Shown here: positions 49,131 to 60,381 of the stretch, one piece after another
How positions within the stretch are numbered: position 1 is the stretch's first letter
How the letters are laid out: each line of letters starts with the position of its first letter
Assembly: GCA_032988165.1 (NCBI GenBank)
Contig: JANTQF010000124.1
Span: forward strand, 33,761 to 97,760
Length of the DNA: 64,000 nt
Reading direction: 5' to 3'
Source of the DNA: Emmonsiellopsis sp. PD_33
Lineage: Eukaryota > Ascomycota > Eurotiomycetes > Onygenales > Ajellomycetaceae
Position numbers and translations under genes: made by a program
The notes under the pieces: generated by a model
Told to the model about the DNA's origin: nothing
What the model saw: the letters and a program-made list of their open reading frames with translations, nothing else
The model's database searches: none

Positions 49131-49985
49131 TTAAAAGTCATCTGGGTATTCTAAGCCTTGGAGGTTGTTTCGTAAAAATTTACCCAATGCCCCTGATTTG
49201 GACTCGAGGGCCAGCAGCACTGCTGAAGGCACTTGTAGATTCATGTTGCCTATACGTTCCATGTCGTCGTTACGCTCCGTATCCCATAACAGTCGCGATG
49301 CGGTGTCTGGGTCAGTGCCCAGAGCTGGAGGAGCCTCAGCGGGAGATGACTTGTGAGGATCCAATGTAGATGACGGGTTGGGAGCGGATGATGCAAGACT
49401 CATAGAGGGGTTGGCTCCTAGGCTCCCGGGTGCGGCTGGAAGGTATCCCGGACCACCAGCCCTTTCAGTATCACTTGCTGCAGAGCCCGTTCCAGCACGT
49501 AAATCAGTGTCAGAGGCTGATGAACGTTGTTGTCTGACAACATGACTCGGCCCGATTACAGCCAGCAGTACCCGGTCTGCTATCTGGGTGACGACTGCGG
49601 CCAGATTGTCACACTCGAAGACGATGGACCCGTCGCCGTCCTGCGGCTCGGATAGGGCAGTGACATAGGACGATGGCGGGTGGTTTGAGGGGGCGTTTAC
49701 TGCATATGATGAGTAGGCGGCTCCGTAGGAGGCACTTAGGTTGCGGAGTTGGCGGGCGGGGAGGGACGAGGCGTGGGCGAATATGGCTCCATTTGTCGCA
49801 AAGATGCTAGCACAGGACAATGGGACATGCCCGGTTAGGTAATGGTCTATACTGCTCCGCCAATGGGTGTTCAGCGGGGGAACGAACATGATAGAAGTAA
49901 TCTCTGGCGGAGACAGATTGTCATGCAGCAGATCAGTCAGGGCCTCTGTATCCAGCATGCGGATACCAGGCAGTTCGGGGATCAT
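49131..49985 (-). CDS. Roadblock/LC7-like domain protein, possible LAMTOR2/Ego-complex relative
   Basis: One exon of 284 residues starting MIPELPGIRMLDTEALTDLL. The first 150 residues fit a roadblock alpha/beta pattern: an N-terminal helix, ASIFATNGAIFAHASSLPAR, a helix NLSASYGAAYSSY, then GSIVFECDNLAAVVTQIADR and VLLAVIGP. The second half is Ser/Ala/Pro-rich and disordered, ending with a helix (AVLLALESKSGALGKFLRNN). Roadblock proteins scaffold small GTPases on endosomes or vacuoles, as in Ragulator/EGO; this match is by pattern only. The frame stays open to an ATG at 50186, which would add 67 residues with a CSACSACSACSHCSA repeat. I prefer the internal start because that extension is low-complexity. 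Confidence 0.6.
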   Translation of the reverse strand: MIPELPGIRMLDTEALTDLLHDNLSPPEITSIMFVPPLNTHWRSSIDHYLTGHVPLSCASIFATNGAIFAHASSLPARQLRNLSASYGAAYSSYAVNAPSNHPPSSYVTALSEPQDGDGSIVFECDNLAAVVTQIADRVLLAVIGPSHVVRQQRSSASDTDLRAGTGSAASDTERAGGPGYLPAAPGSLGANPSMSLASSAPNPSSTLDPHKSSPAEAPPALGTDPDTASRLLWDTERNDDMERIGNMNLQVPSAVLLALESKSGALGKFLRNNLQGLEYPDDF

Positions 49986-51270
49986 GATTGCGCGCACTGG
50001 AGAAGAGGCCAATGCCAGCGCAGAGCAGTGGGAGCAGGCTGAGCAGGCTGAGCAGGCTGAGCAGTCTCCAGACACCGCGATTGCATGCAGAAACAGCCGG
50101 TGAAGTCGCCGTCGTTGCCGCAGGGCAGCTGGGTCACGTGACACGCGGCTATGGGGGCACAGAACGGAGGGCATTACGGCAAACATGGCCGCCTTGCCCT
50201 CGGTTTAGTTACCGCCGTGCCCCAACGACGTCAGGCCGCCCGGCGCAATGGAGCTCCCTCCACGTCAACCCCCGATGATATACGATATATGGCTATACTC
50301 CGCTCCTTGCGCTCGTCTTATTAATCTTCCTGCTATACCCTTCCGTTCCTTACTCCTGCTGCCACCATCGTATGGAGCCTGCGCCCAGTCCTTTGCAGCG
50401 GTAAGTGTGCCAGCTGACGGCCCAGTGTGATGTTTCGTTGCGCCTTTTGCCTCCTTGCGCCGGCCTCCCCTCCCCCCCGCCATCCGCCTGCAATACGGCT
50501 CCAATAGCGGACACCTCGACTGATGCGTGTTTGGTGCCGGTTCCGCAGAATAGATTTTGTGTATTCGTGAGGCTGCTCCGCAGCAGCGGCCTGCTTTGAT
50601 ATCGTCGCTGCGACTAGGCCTGCCCTACTGCTGCCACTACCCAGCTCCTCCGTTGCTCCGATACATCCCAGACTCGATTGCCTCGGGCTTTTGTCCGGTC
50701 TGTGCCCACGGTCCCACCCTCTGGCTCTTCACTGACCAAACGGGAGCCTTCCCTGCTTCTGATATGTGAGCGCTTGTCTCGTTGACCCCCTCCATCCATC
50801 CACCCTGTCCCTTCGTCAACTTCCTTCAGCCCGACCGGGTGCCATCTTCCTGCTCACGTGCCGCGGAGAGGGGAGAGGTTGCGGCCAGCTCTGATATCAC
50901 TCTCCAGGTCGCGGGGTATGATCATGGCCTCCGGAGCGTCAGTCCGCCCTTCCTTTCACGTGGTGCGCGTTTCTGTCCGCCTTCTTTTATATCTCTCATC
51001 ATGCCCTTCTCGGCTCTCGAGGGGAAAAAAGGAGACAGATTTGACCCATATTTGAACTATATAATCATGCCTGTTATTTCTGTGTCGTCCCCTCTATCTT
51101 TTACAGTTGCTTCTGCTTCTTCTTCTTAAATTCTTCTCGATGCCGTCCTATTGCCTCCAAGATTGCCACTATTTCTATCGCAGTGCCCTGCGACTCCTCT
51201 CAATACCCACCTTCCTTGCATCCCGTTACGCTTAGGTTCAGCTTGAAAGGGGGATCCCATTGCTGACCTC
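49986..51270. promoter_or_regulatory. Divergent intergenic region upstream of carnitine acetyltransferase
   Basis: 1.29 kb between opposite starts. It includes a 9-bp tandem unit (TGAGCAGGC, about 50036-50066) that lies in the possible N-terminal extension of the roadblock-like gene. The rest is pyrimidine-rich on the plus strand, as in fungal leaders. Confidence 0.5.
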
Positions 51271-54047
51271 ATGTCGTACTCAACAATGGCAGTCCGATTT
51301 TTTACTATGCCCAAGCCGTTGGGCGATACTCTGACTGATACCGCTGTCGCCCATCCCAAATTCACAAACGGAATCACCGACACTCACCACGGCCCACGCA
51401 ACATAATGGCCGAACCAGGGAACCTGAACCCTAGTCCGGTTCCAAAGGTGCCGAACGGCATCACCTTTGCCAACCAAGATTCCCTGCCAAAGCTCCCCAT
51501 CCCTGATTTGGAGCAGACGTGCAATCGATACCTGGAGAGCTTGGTACCTTTGCAGACGCCGAGGGAACATGAGGAGTCCAAGGCCGCTGTTCGCGAGTTT
51601 TTGAAGAATGAAGGCCCAGAACTACAGGACAAACTGAAGAATTATGCGACATCAAAGTCCAGTTATATTGAACAATTTTGTAAGTTCTTCATGGGCTTCT
51701 TCTCCTTGGCATAAAGCTGACACGTTCAACTAGGGTATGATTCTTATTTAAATTATGATAACCGTGAGTGTCCGCCCCTGTGATAAATCTAAAAGGAGCA
51801 CCCTGCTAATACCTAGTAGCCGTTGTTCTGAACCTCAACCCATTTTTCTTGTTGGAGGACGACCCTACGCCCTCGAGGAACAATCAAGTCACCCGCGCAG
51901 CTTCGCTAGTTGTATCAGCATTATCATTTGTTCGAGCTGTCCGAAAGGAGGAGCTAGCTCCTGATGTCGTTCGCGGGAGACCGCTTTGCATGTTCCAATA
52001 TTCCAGATTATTTGGCACTGCACGTGTCCCAACGGAGAATGGATGCATAATCGGCCAAGATTCGTCGGCGAAACATATGGTCGTTTTATGCAGAGGCCAG
52101 TTCTACTGGTTTGATGTTCTCGACGACAACAATGATCTGTTAATGAGCGAAAAAGACATTTCGATTAATCTCCAGGTGATTATTGAAGATGCCGAGCAGA
52201 CACCTATTCAAGAGGCTGCGAAGGGTGCGCTTGGTGTGCTCAGTACGGAGAACCGCAAGGTTTGGTCAGGCTTGAGAGATATCCTGACCAAAGACGAAGG
52301 GTCTAACAACGCTGAGTGCCTAAACATTGTTGATACTGCCTTGTTTATTCTGTGCTTGGATTCCACAGAGCCTTCAAATACCTCTGAACTCTGCGCCAAC
52401 ATGCTTTGTGGGACGAGCGAGGTGGTGAAGGGAGTTCAAATTGGAACGTGTACGAATCGATGGTATGACAAACTGCAAATCATCGTCTGCAAGAACGGCA
52501 GTGCTGGTATCAACTTTGAACATACGGGCGTCGACGGCCATACAGTTCTCCGGTTTGCTAGCGATGTTTACACCGATACGATCTTACGATTTGCTAGGAC
52601 TATTAACGGACAGGCGCCCAGTATGTGGGCATCGGTTAGCCCTCCTCCGGCGATGCGGAGCCCCGAAAGTTTTGCTTCTAATGTTAGCACAACTCCGCAT
52701 AAACTCGAGTGGGACATGGGCCCAGAGCTTAGCACGGCCCTCCGGTTCGCCGAATCGCATCTCGCGGATCTTCTGCATCAACATGAATTTCAGGTACTTG
52801 ACTTTAATGGTTATGGAAAGAACTTCATGACTTCTATGGGTTTCTCTCCCGATGCATTTGTTCAGATGGCTTTCCAGGCAGCATATTACGGCCTCTATGG
52901 CCGAGTGGAGAATACGTACGAACCAGCCATGACCAAGTTCTTCCTGCATGGCCGTACAGAAGCTGTACGAACAGTCTCTAATGAGTCTGTCGACTTCCTG
53001 AGGACTTTCTGGGGTGACAATCCCGCAACAGAAAAGGTCGCTGCTTTGAGGAAAGCGACGGAGAAACACACTGCAACTACCAAGATATGTTCGCAAGGTC
53101 AGGGCCAGGATCGACATCTCTATGCCCTGTATTGCCTTTGGCAGCGCTCATTCGATGACGGACCGGGCATCATAAGCAGTGGCCCCCCAAGCACGAACGG
53201 ATATTCCAGCCCCGTAGAGAACGGATCGGCCGTCGGCTCGCTTCCAGTCGGCTCCGTTTCTTCCGACGAGGGTCTCTCCTCTAGTTATGGCAGCTCCCGC
53301 AACCTCCGCATCCAAGTCGCCCAGACACCAGCAATCTTCAACGACGCAGGCTGGGACAAGATAAACAACACGATCATCTCCACCTCGAACTGCGGAAACC
53401 CATCGCTGCGCCACTTCGGCTTTGGCCCGACGTCCGGCGACGGCTTCGGCATCGGCTACATCATCAAAGACGACTCGATCTCCATTTGCGCCTCGTCAAA
53501 ACACCGACAGACAACCCGCTTTATCCAGACGCTGGAAGTATATTTGTATGAAATCCGCAAACTCCTTCGTGCCACACATCGGAAACCTACACGCAATGCA
53601 GGACAACGGGGGGAGATGGAGACGCCTGAGCGGCCGCCAGCCCTGGGCGATCGTGTCAAGGGGAAGGGAAGGGTGATTAGGGCGGATCCCCAGCTTGTGG
53701 CGAGGGGATCCGATACGCCAACTACGGATAGCGGGGAGATGGACGATGATGGGATGGGGGGTTGTAAGTTTTTTCCCTTTCTCTACGTCTTCTTTTTTTC
53801 TTTCATAATTACCACGTTGCATACCAACTCACCCCACCTTACCTATCCTCTCCCCCCCCCCCCCTGCGTGTTTGACCCGACGGTATTCCTCATAAGCTAA
53901 CCGTTTTGCGCGTGTTCATACATAGATGGGTTCTTCGATGCCGGGATGCTGCTACATGCGCTCAAGGAACTGCACGGGGATCGGGATAGGGATAAGCCGC
54001 CAAAGAAGAAGCTGGTGGGCAAGAAGCTGAAGTTGAATGAGTACTGA
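51271..54047 (+). CDS. facC: Carnitine O-acetyltransferase, cytosolic FacC/Yat2 type
   Basis: Four exons (51271-51679, 51734-51763, 51820-53763, 53926-54047) join in phase to 834 residues. Choline/carnitine acyltransferase features: LPKLPIPDLEQTCNRYLESL, EQFWYDSYLNYDNPVVLNLN, the active-site segment INFEHTGVDGHTVLRF (catalytic His near residue 381), GKNFMTSMGFSPDAFVQMA, the STSNCGNPSLRHFGFGPTSG strand, and GFGIGYIIKDDSISICASSK. No presequence or AKL is present; the end KKKLVGKKLKLNEY is basic. It moves acetyl units from CoA to carnitine for growth on acetate or fatty acids; Aspergillus facC is the cytosolic enzyme. Exon 2 is 30 nt. The exon 3 acceptor is TAGTAG (51814-51819), allowing a start at 51817 or 51820, both in frame. 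Confidence 0.93.
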
Positions 54048-55541
54048 TTGGATTGTTTTTGATTTTGTGTCTTGATGAGGACTTTTGGTTAATCGCATAT
54101 TGGTCTTTGTTCAGGGGATGTAGCGATAGCATTACTATGCATTGGATCCCTTGGTTATTTTTTATCAATGTTGACAGCTGATATATTTTTCGCTGTTTCT
54201 TGGTGATTCTGTGTTTCTATATATCCACAAACAATCAGATATCCTAGGACATAGCTAATGAGAAGCAAGTACAGGTTTCTTGTTAATAGTGCTCTTGTTC
54301 TACACTGCGGGGTTGGATGTTTTGACCAAAACTACAGAAAAAAACTTTTTCAAAGGGATGCATATTTTCTGTTAGCGATTGGATGAGACTGATGCTGCCC
54401 GGCAGCTGAGGGGTGAAAATGACGTAGATGGATTTTCTATCTATCACATCGGCTGCGTGCATTAGGCACATGTACATACATACATACATACCGTCGCTAC
54501 TCCTCCATACTACAGAGTAGTTAGGGAATAATTAGGGATCCGGTGTCAGCCCACCATGGATGGAGGGGCAGTGAAGAACATGAAACTTACGTAGAGCAGA
54601 ACCCCTGATATGCTTAATAAACCCTCCCAGGACGGGATGTAACTTCGACTCCTTTTCCGTTGGGGCTCCCTGCGTCATCGCGCGGGTATAAATAGATGAG
54701 GTGATTCGATTAGGTTTGCCTTGCCGGAACAACAATCTTCCGGCCCACCCCCTGTGCTGACTGGGCAGGCTGGCACGTGACCCGGCTGTCCAGAAACAGA
54801 AGTTGACTGCAGTGAAGCCGGGGACGACGATGCGGCTCTGCTGGCTATCCCCCTCTGCGTTCTCCAACGTCTGCTCTCCATTCCGCCTGGTCGACGACAT
54901 CTTTGGCGTGCTCGACCAGCCTCCAGCTCTCTCTCCTTTCCTTTCCGACATCGCCTCTGCAGCCTTTTATCGCTGGAGGCACCGCGCCTTTCCCGATTGC
55001 GTCTAGCCCCGAGCCTGCAGCCTCGCACCACCACTCACCTCTCGTCTCGGCGCCCAACTGGAGTCTGGCGACTGGGACTTGCAGCGAACCACCCCATCAG
55101 GCGGTTGGGCAACCCGTACTGTACGTGCCTCTCCACTCGCCGTCCGCTTCCCCCTCCTCTGCCCTGTCTGCTCCTCTGCTGTTTTCCGGCGGCGGATTCT
55201 CGTGGCTGTCTCTTGATCATCGTTCCTCCCTCCCTCCCCTCGCAAGAGGCGTCGGTGACTGGACGATATACATAGAACCCACCTCCCAACCAGCCCCGTT
55301 CTCCTGATTGATAAACCCCCCCAACGAAACAACTCCAGTTAATTCTCCTCCAGACTCCCGCCTCCAATTCGTCTGCTCCGCTCAACTTGCTACCCCTCCT
55401 CCCTTTCCATCCCGGGTTTCCTCTCCCTCCCCCCTCCCTCCCAGGCCGCTGGGACCCAATCCGCCGTCGCTCAGCGGTCGCATTCTCAAAATACGACGAC
55501 GGCACCCCCTCCCCTCACCCTACCTCCTGATATAGCCAGCC
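54048..55541. other. Intergenic region and promoter of the demethylase gene
   Basis: 1.49 kb on the plus strand between facC and the demethylase gene. A TATAAATA at 54687-54694 is a candidate core promoter about 850 bp upstream of the ATG. The following 600 bp is pyrimidine-rich, consistent with a long leader. Open frames on the minus strand have no domain. Confidence 0.5.
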
Positions 55542-58500
55542 ATGGTGGAGCCTCATCCCGGCGAGGCTCTGCCCTTGCCCCTGCCTATGGACATCGACAT
55601 CGACATGCCTCACCCGCATACCCATTCTAGCGTCCACCCCGAGCCTGATACTCCATCCATGACCCCGCCAGCAAGTGCAGCTGGAGAGAAGGTCTCGCCG
55701 CCCGATAGTCTCTCGTCTGACCTGTCGGACATTGATATCGATTCGAATAATAGTGCAGCTGGTGGTGGTGGTGTTGGCGGTGGAGCTGAGTCGGCCACAA
55801 CGGCGCCGGATGAGGAGATGGACGAGATTGAGCCAGACCATTATTATGGCGGGGGCAAGATTCCGGTTTTCAAACCTGTTAGTATTTGTTCCCGCTCCCA
55901 CTTTGCCTCGTGCTTTTTATGCCCCTCCGCTCCGGGCTTTGGGGGTCAGGGCGGAGGGGGTATTTCTAGGTCTACATGGAAGGAGTTTTTCTGCCTCTCT
56001 ATGAGTTCAATTGGGCTGACAAAATCTTCTTCTGTCCGGGTCAGACAATGGATCAATTCCGCGATTTCGCTGCGTTCATTCAGAAGGTCGATAAATACGG
56101 GATGAAATCGGGTGTTATCAAAGTGGTGCCACCTAAGGAATGGTGAGTGATATGCGCACTCCCCCATCCAGCAATTGTTACATCGTCGGTCCTCGCTATC
56201 GATTTACTACCTGTCAATCGCTTTCCATGCGGGTTGTTTGTATTCCTCTTTCAACACCGATCGGTATAGCTTTGAGTGAGCTGTGTCCAATAGGAATTAT
56301 CCATAGTGGGCCGATTGGCGATGGACCGCCGCATTTCCTCAAACGCTTCGTCCAATGCCGTTGATAATTGGCCAAACACCCACCCTGATCAATTGGACAT
56401 ATTTTCGCGTGCTTGGGGCTTTCTATGCCTTATTTTCCCACCGCAAAGCATATCTAGGGCCGTCTGCTGATTTTTTCTATGTTCAATAGGACTGATGCCC
56501 TCCCTGCCCTCGATAATCCCATAAAAACCATCCGGGCCAAGAATCCAATTATGCAGGAGTTCCACGGGTCACATGGCACATACACGCAGGCAAACATTGA
56601 AAAGCAGCGTTCATACAACCTTCCCCAATGGAAGGCACTGTGCGAGGAGAGCAGCCACCAACCCCCTGCTCGACGTGGCGAGCGGCGGCGAAACCAGGAA
56701 AGATTAAACCGCGCAGCTCAAAAGTCTCAGCCTAGATCCGATTCACAACGGCGGAAAAATGGCCCAAAGTCAAAGCGAATAGAAGTGGGCAAACCGTCCG
56801 AGGAATCTACAGAAAACCATGTGGACAAATCCAAGCCTGAGAGTCCGCCCACGCCTGTCTCACCCGAGTCGAAGCCAGTGGAAACTAAATCGGAGATACT
56901 TAGCGATGGAGAGGCACTACCTGCTCCTAAGCCTAAAGGCCGACAACCCAAGTCTGTTTCTGCCAGGAGGAAATATAATCGTGGCGATACGACGGATTAT
57001 ATTGATGAAGAGGCTTTTAAAGATTTTGATTACAAACTTGTCGGCTCCGAGGAGTTTACCCAAGAAAGATGTGAGGAACTGGAAACAGCCTACTGGAAGT
57101 CTCTCATGTACAACAATCCCATGTATGGCGCGGATATGCCTGGATCTCTTTTCGACGATTCCGTGACCTCCTGGAATGTTGCCAAGCTACCAAACCTCCT
57201 CGATGTTCTTGGCCAGAAAGTGCCTGGGGTTAATACTGCTTACCTCTATCTTGGCATGTGGAAGGCAACCTTTGCTTGGCACTTGGAAGATGTGGATTTG
57301 TACAGCATCAATTATATCCATTTTGGCGCCCCCAAACAGTGGTATAGCATATCCCAGGAGGATATGGGCAAGTTTGAGGCTGCCATGAAGAGTGAGCTTT
57401 CCCTTTACTGGACTGGGAACGGCCTGATAATATTCCTGCTAACATGGTGATGTACAGGTATCTGGCCCACGGATGCAAAGAACTGCGATCAATTTTTGCG
57501 GCATAAAACCTACCTAATTTCCCCCTCACTCCTAAAATCGCAATATGGCATTTCCGTGAACAAGATGGTGCATTATGAAGGCGAGTTTGTCATCACGTAC
57601 CCTTATGGCTACCATTCCGGGTTTAATCTGGGATATAACTGCGCCGAGTCTGTCAATTTTGCGACCGAAAGCTGGCTGGAGTATGCACGTGTTGCGAAGA
57701 AATGCAATTGCGAGTCCGATAGCGTTTGGATCGATATTGGCGAAATTGAGCGGAAACTTCGTGGCGAATCTACACCAGAATACTACGATGAGATGGGAAG
57801 CGACCAGGACGAAATGGATGGTCTGTCTGACCTGCTTACGCCGCCTCGTAGTGTACCCGACAAATCGGGGACGAAAGTGAAGAAGAGAAAACGGGAGGGG
57901 CATGAGTCCAAGCCGAAACGTTCGAAGATGCATGCGGACGAACCGAAGAGGATTCGCTGTGTGCTGTGTCCGAACAGTATGGATTATGAAGACTTGTTGC
58001 CGACGGAGGATGGCAAGTCTCACGCCCACCGGAGATGCGCGACATATATTGAGGAGACCACGATTCTCAAAGACGAATCCGGTACGGAGGTTGTTTGCGA
58101 TATTGATAAGGTCCCCAAGGCACGAATGGGGCTTAAATGCTTGTTCTGTCGAGAAATCAACGGTGCTTGTTTCCAGTGCATGCATGGGAAGTGTACGAGG
58201 GCGTACCACCCCACGTGTGCTTTGCTCGCCGGTGTACAGGTTGAGTTTGGAGACATTGCCGTCATGGCCGACGATGGATACGAGTATTCGGTTCCTGGAG
58301 TTGATCTGAAATGCAAATATCATCGCCCGAAGAAGTATTCTTATATGCAAGGGGATACCTTGGATTTGGACCCGAAATTGACGCCCATGGCCCGGAATCT
58401 GCGGGTTGGGGATCTGGTGCAGTTTCAAGCCGATAAGGAAATCAACGGGGCAATTGTTCTTGAGAATCGGCCTGTTGAGAGGTCATTGCTGTTGAAGGTT

Positions 58501-60381
58501 CTTCCGAGAGGGTCAGTGGAAATATACATATATTGAAGATATGATTATACTGACTTTTTATTTTCTAGTGATGTGATCGAACTGCCTTATAGATGGCTCT
58601 TGATTGTGAAAAAGTCGAGTTTTCCTGCTCTTCCAGCGGGGATCAAACCGCTGCCATCCCATCTTGCGCGGAAACCCGACGCCAAGAAGGATTTGGCGTC
58701 TGCACTTCCGTCGCATGGAACCCCGTTTGCGGATGCCCGTTCTATTTACCAATGGGGTGATTTTGTTTCCGCAAGGCCTCCATTCAACTCTTGCAGCACT
58801 GCTGTTGACCTCTCCAAGGCGGAGCAAATTTGGTACTATCTCGGGAGAACATCAACAGAATGCCGTGCGCAATACACCGAAAATCCCGATAGGCCGTCGC
58901 ATAATCCTCGATCCCACTTTTTGGAAAGTGTGAAATCCTTGAACGCGCCGGTAGTGAATCCGTCCTATGCCCGCAATTACCCCTCCAGTCCATTCGCAAG
59001 GCACCTAATCGGGCCGCAACGCCCCACAGTAACGTCAGTTTCCCAGCCCACACAAATTACCACCGCCACTAAACCACAACCCGTAAAATCGCCTCTGGTC
59101 AAATCCCAACCAGTCAAATCGTCACAATTCATATCCCAACCACCTACCTCCCAACCAACCAAAGTCCAACCTCAACTAGACAAGCAGCAGCTGGCAGAGC
59201 CTCAAAATATAAACCACAAAATGTCCGTATGGACTGGGGATATCGCCTCACAATTTACAATGGCTCGGCGGCTTGTGGCTTCGATTACTGACCATGCCAA
59301 TCAACGCGCTGGGTATACCATTGTCGATTCCGATTTTGTGGTGCAGACGCTTCTTGGACAAGCTGGCTCGGTCTTGCCAAAAAATGGGATGGATAAATTG
59401 CGTACAGCCATGTCTGAGTCTATCGTTCAACCTAGGGGTGCCGATGACATGCCTTTCCCGCCGCAACTGTTGGATATGAAGGCGGATGAGGTCGATCACC
59501 TACTTCGGATGCTCCGGTTTGCCATGATGAATCTTACAACTAAAGCAGCCGCGGTTGACAAAAAACTCCTCCCAGAGAAGATTGCCCAGATTCCCAATAA
59601 GGAGCCGTCGCGCCCACTCTCCATTGTTGGGAAGTATGCTTATTTAGAAATACAACGTCGCCAGTCACCTGCAGTATATCAATCGCCGTATGCGCCGGGG
59701 TTCGGATTCTCCGACTACGCTAAGAAGGAGTATAACTTGATCGGTGACGTTTTTCCGCAACCGAAGGAGTCTCTAGCCATTCGATACTTTGAGAATCTTT
59801 CCCAGGAAGATAAAGAAAAAGTTATAGAAGCGTGCGGCATCAACGTTACATGTCCACGCAAAATTCCCATAGTCGAGGAGACCCTAGATACAGTCCTGGA
59901 CGACGGCCACATCCCCGAGTACGGACCCCACCTCGCCAACCCATCCATGGACACCATGCACATCGACGAACACCACCTCTCCGTCTTTGACATGCCCCCC
60001 CTCCACGCCGACTCCCCCGCCTCTTCGACAGGCTTCGGCCGACCCACACATCTCCGTTACCAATCACCCCAGGACTTTTCACTGCACGTCGAGCACGAAT
60101 CCTCCATCCTACCACGCCATCTACACGACCATGACTTGTTTGGCGACCAGCAGGCGAACCAGAGATTCTGGCAGCGCAGTGTGCCATGGGTCGATGAGGG
60201 CGACACGCAGTCGCAGGATGAGCATCGGCCGCTTTTTGGACCACATGAGAGGCCTGTCGGGCATGATTATGCGTCATCGGATATGGATATGGGGCGTGGG
60301 CCCGGTTCATTGCATTCGATGGATATGGCTGGGTTTGGGTTTGATGGGCCGGATGATGCGCTTCCCGAGCCCAGTCCTTGA
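55542..60381 (+). CDS. kdmA: JmjN-JmjC-ePHD histone demethylase, KDM4/KdmA type
   Basis: Five exons (55542-55877, 56045-56142, 56490-57391, 57458-58511, 58569-60381) join in phase to 1,400 residues. JmjN begins after IPVFKPTMDQFRDFAAFIQK, with MKSGVIKVVPPKEW. JmjC has WHLEDVDLYSINYIHFGAPK, giving Fe ligands His409 and Glu411, and YHSGFNLGYNCAESVNFA with His498; all three are intact. An extended PHD follows at about 610-735 (CVLCPNSMD, HRRCATYIEE, CLFCREINGACFQCM, CTRAYHPTCALL). The long last exon is Pro/Lys/Ser-rich with QPVKS repeats. KDM4 enzymes remove methyls from H3K9 and H3K36; in Aspergillus KdmA works on H3K36me3 and influences secondary metabolism. Intron 2 is unusually long (347 bp). 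Confidence 0.93.
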
